Assembly: GCF_000471905.2 (NCBI RefSeq)
Contig: NW_006499799.1
Span: 5,119,123 to 5,183,122, forward strand
DNA length: 64,000 nt
Reading direction: 5' to 3'
Source of the DNA: Amborella trichopoda
Taxonomy: Eukaryota > Streptophyta > Magnoliopsida > Amborellales > Amborellaceae
The translations under genes were made by a program, and so were the position numbers. The notes under the pieces were generated by a model. It made no database searches. It worked only from the letters and a program-made list of their open reading frames with translations, and was not told the DNA's origin. Below, one piece after another: positions 56,827-64,000 of the stretch. Position 1 is the stretch's first letter; each line of letters begins with the position of its first letter.

Positions 56827-57937
56827 TATCCAGTAGCGCAGTTTGAATTCGGCCCCCTCTCTAAACTTAATACCTCACCTCAAATCTCATTAAAAAACTG
56901 CTAATGAAATCCAAATATAATGTACTCCTCTTTGACGTACTTCTTATGGATAAATGGCTCAAGTTTTGGGACTAGAGTAGCAGCAGAAATAAGTAAGAGA
57001 GAAAAGAAATAAGAGAGTAAGAATAAGAACTTGATGAGGACTTATTTTAGAAGTGAGAAGAAGAGCATGATGAAGAATCCAAAGAAAATTGAGCAGCCTT
57101 CCGGTGTAACTTCTCCTAAGAGGTATTACAAGATACAAGGAAAAGCTCCAAGCAAGAAGCCTTGGTACTCGAAGGGTTTGGAAAGTAGAGTTATAGGACT
57201 GCGCCTATAACTATGTCACTGAACCAATTAGCCCCTTAAATGTGGTAAGGGAGATAAGAAAGTGAGAGAGAGAGAGAGAGAGAGAGAGAAATAGATGATG
57301 CGTCTCACAATCTAAACAATGTGTGACTCAGTAGTTAGAGTAATAAAAGGGTTAGAACTCTAAAGAAAACTAACTCAAAATGACCCCAACCGGAGTGACA
57401 AAATATAAGATAATCAGTATTTTAATGACTCGACTTCACTATACGATCTAATGGTTAAAGTAACAATCCAAGAGTTAGAACCCTAGGGCACCATCTTAAG
57501 ACGATCCTGAATCGAGTGCTCAAGGATGAGAGAAGAGATGAGTAAGAAAGAGAATGAAAAAGTAATGAAAATAAGTGATGAGAGAAGAAGAAAGAATGAT
57601 AAAACAAAATGAAATGGTACGAAGATAGATGAATGAGAAGTGTGTGTGTGAGATGAGAGAATGATAGAATGAATGAGAGAGAGTAGATGAAGACATATGA
57701 GTTTAGAGAGAATGGAGTAAGAGAGAAGAATCAACAAGATGGGTATAGAGAGAGTGGAGGAAATGAGAGAGTAGAGAGGAAAGAGATGGAGCCGCCTATG
57801 GCACGGGTCCATCAACTAATGGGGGGGGAGAGGGGGAGAGAGAGACGATGAGAGAATAGAGAGGGGAGAGATGGACCCAAGTATGGTACGGATCCGTCAA
57901 CTAATGGGGGAGTGAGAGAGACGATGAGAGAGAGAGA
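56827..57937 (+). repeat. Truncated LTR of nested-element family, copy B
   Basis: Matches 45019-46150 (AATTCGGCCCCCTCTCTAAA; GTACTTCTTATGGATAAATG). The 3' end of the LTR, present in copy A to 47068, is missing. Confidence 0.75.
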
Positions 57938-57957
57938 TATTATAGGGTTTTGAAGCA

Positions 57958-58385
57958 ATATATAATAAATACATATTATAGGGTTTTGTTAGGCTGCACC
58001 ATTTGGTAGTGTATACCCTTAAAGTCCTCAACATTTTTGGATACTTAGATACCGTTATCCTATTACATGTTTGTTTAGGGGTATTTTAAACAATTAGTCA
58101 ATAGGAAAATAAAAAATTTTAATAGAAACAAAAGCATTTATTAATAATAATAGACAATGACATCACCACATTGTGTGTGACATACCCTCAAGATGCACTA
58201 ATGGTTTTTTAACTATTAATAGAATGTCACTATTTTCTTATAAAAATATCTATTTTACTCTTTTAAATGACTAAAAGTGCCCCTACTTGAAAATTTTGTA
58301 TTACAATTCGTATTTAAGTATCGAAAAATATTGAAGACTTTAAAGGTATACACCACAAATGATGTAGCCTAACAAAACCCTATAT
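57958..58385. mobile_element. MITE with TATAGGGTTTT ends, copy B
   Basis: Counterpart of 49037-49440. The left end TATAGGGTTTTGTTAGGC is better preserved than in copy A; the right end is AACAAAACCCTATA. Confidence 0.8.
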
Positions 58386-59526
58386 TATATGTAATATGTA
58401 ATCAATATTTACTATATAATATAAATTACATTAATAAAATAATTTGTGATTGTTCAATTAAAAATGTAGGTAAAATATAAAATTGTTCATCTCTTTGTTA
58501 TAATTTTGACAAATTTCTATATCTCTCTCTCTCATATATGTGTCTGTGTGTATGTCTATGTGGCCCTCGAGGGGTGGGTAGTGTAGGTATTAGATTGAAG
58601 ATCAAATCAAATGAACAATAAATAAATTTTATATCCCCCCAAGTTGATGGGACCTACGGGCTTGGCACCCTGTCGGGCCCGACTAACTCTGGTGCATCTG
58701 AGTTTACTTTGCCCAAAGTGGCAAACTCTGCAGTTAACAAATAAAATTTTTTTAAGAATATATAAAGTTTTAAGTAGAAAAAAAGTAGAAGGAAAATTGT
58801 TTCATGCCGGCTGGTTCGCATTTCTACAATATGCGGTCCAGAGGTATAAAGCATCCATCTTAAAGATAGATGCAAATAGGCAGTCCATCTAAAAACAAGT
58901 GTAACTAACGGCCTAGATGTTTTCTTAATATAATTATTATTTTTAGTTTCAAATTATTATTTTTCATATTCATGATCTCCATAAAAAATTAGGATCAAAT
59001 TATATTCAAAAAATAGATTTATTGCCAAGCCCACATTTCTACAATATGCGGGCCGGCAGCATAGAAACCGTGTTCATAGAAGAATAGGAAAAAGAAAAAA
59101 AAAAAAAAAAAAGGAAGAAATATATAAAAAAATGTTCTAAGGACAGCTTTGCAGACTCTGCACTGTGGCAGTGCACTTATCGGCTAATTTTTAAAACAAA
59201 TCACCGATTAGTGCACTGAAAAAAAAATCCTATATATATAACCGTTGGGATCGGGCCAAATCGAGATCGACCAGTGACCAATCCCCAATTAATCAACCAA
59301 TATTTTAAAAATCGATCGATGTTTTAGACACTGTGCACAATAATCATCAGCATATTTTCAGAATTTCATATTGTCTCCCAAATAGGTCATCGAGTGGCTA
59401 TTATTTGGAGACAACATTGTATTATTTGGATGTCCAAGCCGAGATCATTCACTTTAAGGTGCCAATTTTTGATATTACATAAAGCACTCCTTCAAAACCA
59501 TAGAAAGTTTCGCATGTACCACAGGC

Positions 59527-59907
59527 GGAAAAAGTTTATATAAGGATGCTACCATATCATGTAGAATTACGGATGCCCTTAAAAAATCCATCGTAAATTA
59601 TAGTTTTAGTGTTGAAAAATCTTTTGATTGATCATCTCGATATCGAGATGTATGACTATTAAAAGTAAAAAGAATTTAACTCTTATAAATAATACATTTT
59701 ACAACATATTATCTACACCGTTCATTTCCAAGATTTTCAAATGTTTATAGATTGATTTTAGCTATTTTTAAAATTTAAAATTTTATAATTAAATATAAAA
59801 ATAGATTTTGAGATAATCTTAATGACACTTTACATCAAAATTATGTACCATGATAAATTTTGAAAGGCACCTTACCTCTACACCTAGTCCGTATGCCAAC
59901 TGCACCC
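59527..59907. mobile_element. MITE (19-bp-terminus family), member 8, copy B only
   Basis: Left end GGAAAAAGTTTATATAAGG; right end, reverse-complemented, GGGTGCAGTTGGCATACGG. Flanks ACCACAGGC and ACCACATGA (6 of 9). Copy A reads straight through (TACCACATGATCACC at about 50560), which shows the empty site. The internal motif CATCTCGATATCGAGATG at 59633-59650 is a perfect 18-bp palindrome. Confidence 0.93.
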
Positions 59908-60597
59908 ACCACATGATCCACCAATACATTAGCATGCTTTGTAACCAATACTCCAAATTACACTAACATTTAACTCTAGTTGATGAACAGCTATTCTATC
60001 TTAGACCTGTTGCATCTCGTAGGGAATGGAAAAATCTTTCACATCTTCCAAATTTCACCACAATCCAACATACTGTTTTTGCTTACGGTGTAGACGCAAC
60101 ACGTATAACATATATGCCAAGATGTACCCTACGCTTGCACCATACATCGTGTACGGCAAAGATGTAATGCACACATTACAACATTACCGTATACGGGACA
60201 AGATCTGCCATGTCCTTGTTGCAACTTGTACACTATAGATCGCGAGACAAATTCAATTCGGTTTAGGTTAGTAGCATTTTTATAATGGAAGATTGTTTCA
60301 TGCAGGTTGGACCGCATTTTTACCTATGCGGTCCAAAAAAGGTAAAGCATCCATTTTTAAAAATGGGTGCAAGTAGGTGTTCTATTTAAAAACAATAGAA
60401 ACTAATGGTCCAAATATTTGTTTATTATAATTATTATTTTCAGTTTTTAAAATTATTTATTTATTCATATTCATGATCTCCATGTTAGAGATTACATGTC
60501 TTTAAAAATTAAGTCTTAAAATCCATCTCAAAAATATATTTTATTGAGAGACTCGCATTTCCACATATGTGGGCTTGGCCTCATGGAAACCGGGTCC

Positions 60598-60780
60598 TTT
60601 TATAATTGTACTCAATAAATTTCGGATATTTATATACCACTGTCAATATTTTTTTAGTAAAAGTATTTTTGGTCATTAGAAGGGGTGTAACATCATCCAT
60701 ATGATGTGTGACATCACTATTTGTGCGCTCCATGTAGGTATGTAAGTATCCAAAATTTGTTTAGTAAAATTATAAAATGT
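60598..60780. mobile_element. MITE with TTATAATTGTACTCAACAAA ends, copy B (deleted)
   Basis: Same ends as 51254-51535 with an internal deletion of about 110 bp; the left end and the right TTTAGTAAAATTATAAAATG are still visible. Confidence 0.7.
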
Positions 60781-61129
60781 TCTACAGTATGAGCACCCTA
60801 ACATAACCAAATAATTTTGAAAACTAGTTTGATAGAGCTATAGTCCTATAAAAATAAGTAAAGCCCCCCACTTTATAACTCATTGAAAAATTACAATTGA
60901 CGAATTAGAAAATTTGAACATCGTTCATCTTGGCTTGAATATTATGGTTGTGAAAAAAAATATTAAAAGATTTCAAGCTCTAAAAATATGGTTTTTGTAA
61001 CAAATTATCTAGACCGTCCATTTTGCCATAAAAATAAGTGTTCATGGATCCGCAATATCTGCACCATTTTTTTAATTTCAAATTTCAATGTTGGAAATTG
61101 ACTTTAGAGCCATCATGGAGATTTTTGTT

Positions 61130-62945
61130 CCCAATTAATTTAGAAAAGGCTAAAATGATGATGGAGATTTATGTTGCTGGAGGTCCTTAGAGTGAATTTC
61201 AATCGTTGATCGAAACTTGAGATCCAAGTCCTTTTCCTATATTACCCCCACTCAAGTCATTCAGAAAACTCAAGCTTCAGAAAACAAAAGTTTACTCAAT
61301 ATTTGAAAAATAAGAGAGTTTAGAAGGGACAACTTTTGGAGAAGAATAGGAGAAATGTTGGGTGTATGTAACCATTAAAGGCCTTATGAGTGCTTATAAA
61401 TGAATTATATAGAGGAACATAAAATTAGTGGGAATGTGGTCCCTTGTGGACCATACTAAGTAAACAATGTTTGTTAATATTATATTGTGTGTTTAACGTG
61501 CTAGATCAGTCTGGTTGGAAAAAACCCATGTTACCTGGACATAGAAAAACATGCCGATAAGGATTAGATGGGTCATCCCTTGATGAGATTAGAAGGATAA
61601 GCCGATGGATCGTGTGACCTTTGTGTGCGATGGAGACCTTCAGAGGCAGGGCCAAAACCTCATCTGCATACCATCACACGGCATGCACATTGACAGTCAT
61701 TTTCGGGAAAGTGAACCACATTTCAGGATGAAGCGTGTGCTTCTGCAAGAGATAACTCATGTGCACCATCGACCAATGGATTACATCAGGCCAAAGTGAT
61801 CTTGGTTTCGTCTGCAGGGGAGAACCTGAAATTCATAGAATGAGACTACGACCCCTTGCCTATTGGCTAGACTTTTGTGACCCACTAATGATCCTTTGCA
61901 TTGACTGTGGGTCATAAGTAATACTGGGTCGGTTTGAGAAAGTATGTGTGGTCCGTAGTCCATATTTGAAGTTAGAAAGCCGCAATACACATTTATTCGT
62001 AGACTATATAGATCATTTTCCCATCATAGTATTTAATTTTATTTATTTTAATAATATCTGATTTTTGGAATTGTTATTTGTATTTTTCTTAATCTTTGGA
62101 TATTTTATTTATCAAATTTGGGCTTATAAAAACATAGATATTGATTTTATATTGATTTAAATATTCAAATATGATTTTATGATTTTTAAAAACAAAAATA
62201 TTATTTTAAATATTGCATGGGAGGCCCAATAAGACTTATGGGCCTACCATACCATATTAGATGGGGCCCATTATGTACCATAAAGGGTGGCATGCCTCAC
62301 CAAGTTGGCTTTCTAATTTTTGTTGGTCAAGGTCTAAAGCTTGAAGGAAAAGAAAGTGTTGTTTTAGAAAGCTTAAGCCTTGGAGGAAATTTGGAATGAA
62401 AAGGTTATGTATAAAATAAAAAATGATAATATTATCATAAATCAATTTTTTATTTGAATTGATTGATGGGAAAATTGTTTAGGAAGTGGGGGATAATCGT
62501 TCTAACACCTTCCATATGATATTGATGACCCATCTATGGAATAGATAACGCATATCTCTCACCCTACATGTCACCCAAAATCAATGGTGTATATTCAATA
62601 TCACATGAAAAAGCAAGCCAAAAAAAACTCTAAAAAACCCTAAATCTATTCAAGCACTATAAAACAAGGGAATACCCTACCCAAATCTATACCTTAAAAC
62701 TTTCCATCTCTCTCTCTCATCCGACTAGGGGGTACACCCCACTCTAGAATCTCTCTCTCTCTCTCATCTTGGAAACTTCTCTTTCTCCCTCAAGAAAGCT
62801 TAAGGAGCACGCCCCACTCTTTTCATCTTTTAGATCTCTCTCTCCCACATTGTAAAAAAATGTTAAGGGTTTAGGCTATGGAGTGTTGCTACCTCTCAAA
62901 GTAGGATATCAAGAGGGTTCACTTAGGGTTTGAGCTTTGTGAACA
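61130..62945 (+). repeat. Promoter-bearing LTR-like sequence, copy B
   Basis: Counterpart of 51900-53065. The first TATA box is decayed (CCTATATTACCCCC); the second reads CACTATAAAACAAGGG near 62655. It keeps about 0.6 kb (61770-62395) that copy A has lost. Confidence 0.45.
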
Positions 62946-63207
62946 AAAGAGTTCACCTAAATTTCCAAAAAGCTTTTAGATGAAAACCCTTTTGATGTTA
63001 TAACCTTCAATCCTAACCCTAGACTTGGCTTTTAAAACCCTAGATTTCAACCTTAGCACCCCGTTTCCCTCGGCCAAAGCCCTAGTTACTAACTTTTTAA
63101 CTTGATTTATGGAAAAGTAAGGTTCTTTCGTTGGAGGTTATATTATTTTGGTTCGATCCTGTTTAGCTAATTTTCTAATCTTCCTAATGTCTTTGCCTGT
63201 GATGCTT

Positions 63208-63905
63208 GCTTCAGTATGCAAAGAAATCGAAAGGCTGACGAGAAACGCTTTATGGGGTAATGTTGATAGTAGACAAAATACCATTTGGTAAACTGGAAAA
63301 AAATATGTCAGCCCAAGGTGGAGGGAGGCATAGGGATAAAGAAACTGAAATTGGTGAATCAAGTGCTTTTGGCAGTGGTGGTGGAGAATTCTTCATTGTA
63401 AAGATCAAATATGAAAAGCAGCGGCGAGAGAGAAATATGGGGTCACCAGATTTCCATAGTTAGAAGAAATCCACTATCAGATTTTTGGAAAGGAATATTG
63501 AGTCAAGAAATGTGAAATGGGTTTTGAGAATGGTGAGACTATTTGCTTATGGCATCATTAGTGGCTTGGTAGCAGTTCTCTGAATTTATTCACGCAGATG
63601 TGTTCAAGGATGGTCAATCAAGCAGCAATGATCGTGGAGTGTTATTCTATATTGAATAAAACTCATGTGTGGCATCAGCCTTTTCTTTATGCGAGGATCC
63701 CGGATAGAGTGGGGAAAAGTTTATAGCGTTATTACAAGAGCTTGATAGTGTCTATATTGCAAGGGACCTACAGGATGAAGTGATTTGGGAGGTTGAGAAT
63801 GATGGTTTTTTTTTGGTTAAGTCGATAATGATAGGCATAGAGAGTTATCTTTTTCTTTGAATGCGTTATGGAAAGCTCTAATTCCCTATAAGGTCTAAGT
63901 TTTTT
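63208..63905 (+). pseudogene. LINE (L1-type) reverse transcriptase C-terminus, copy B
   Basis: Same block as 54119-54655, then continues further: LLQELDSVYIARDLQDEVIW, EVENDGFFLVKSIMIGIES and PIRSKFF, matching the zinc-binding RT-associated region (W...GxFxVKSxY...(P)xKVKxF) of plant LINEs. Frameshifts and stops are present. Confidence 0.85.
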
Positions 63906-63919
63906 TGAAAAAAGACTAA

Positions 63920-64000
63920 TGCAATCTTGTGGGGTAAAATATAAGTATATATAATATATAGTCGTGGGTACGGCGTAAAGGCAGACAGGGGGATAGGATG
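63920..64000. other. Odd terminal sequence
   Basis: An AT microsatellite-like TATATATAATATATAG is followed by CGTGGGTACGGCGTAAAGG, which departs from the LINE reading. It resembles the low-quality style next to the gap at 33676. Confidence 0.35.

Larger units (their letters stand above)
56827..63710 (+). repeat. Segmental duplication, copy B
   Basis: Direct repeat of copy A. Blocks: 56827-57937 with 45019-46150, 57949-59526 with 48998-50570, 59908-61765 with 50562-52545, 62395-62960 with 52550-53060, and 63055-63710 with 53945-54655. Confidence 0.9.

Overview
This window is nuclear DNA of a flowering plant. It is AT-rich and intron-bearing, and it is packed with decayed LTR retrotransposons, LINE fragments and MITEs. 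It holds one host gene that can be read from start to stop: a four-exon chalcone isomerase (CHI) on the minus strand at 3346-8590. Its splice sites are GT-AG, its phases are consistent, and the active-site residues are present at the expected spacing. The species cannot be named from the sequence.

Layout. 1-3050: LTR-like sequence, an unrecognised exon-like segment, a purine-rich repeat, a MITE and a reverse-transcriptase-associated RNase H remnant. 3346-8670: CHI and its TATA box. 8850-11130: a TIR-bounded element and simple repeats. 11130-36255: an old Ty3/gypsy element of Tat-like type (gag, protease, RT, RNase H, integrase, all with stops and frameshifts). Its RT is split by an 11.3 kb nested LTR element (19742-31042) that carries a plant-mobile-domain (PMD) gene instead of pol. 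36300-39960: RNase H, Copia gag and Copia RNase H/LTR scraps. 40511-44575: a 4.1 kb LTR element on the minus strand with both LTRs, an initiator-Met PBS and a PPT. It has gag and protease but no RT or integrase; in their place is a fragment of the lysine degradation gene LKR/SDH.

45019-63900: an old direct segmental duplication (copy A about 45019-54655, copy B about 56827-63710). Each copy holds a truncated LTR, two MITE types, promoter-like LTR sequence and a LINE fragment. The spacer between the copies is a cluster of four MITEs of one family. That family has perfect 9-bp target duplications at two sites (Mutator-like) and a conserved internal 18-bp near-palindrome. One member sits in copy B only, so it moved after the duplication.

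Two assembly gaps (33676-33695 and 53427-53543) lie in AT microsatellites, and sequence next to the first looks unreliable. Apart from CHI nothing here looks like an intact gene. The most interesting objects are the LKR/SDH-transducing LTR element, the PMD-bearing nested element and the palindrome-bearing MITE family.
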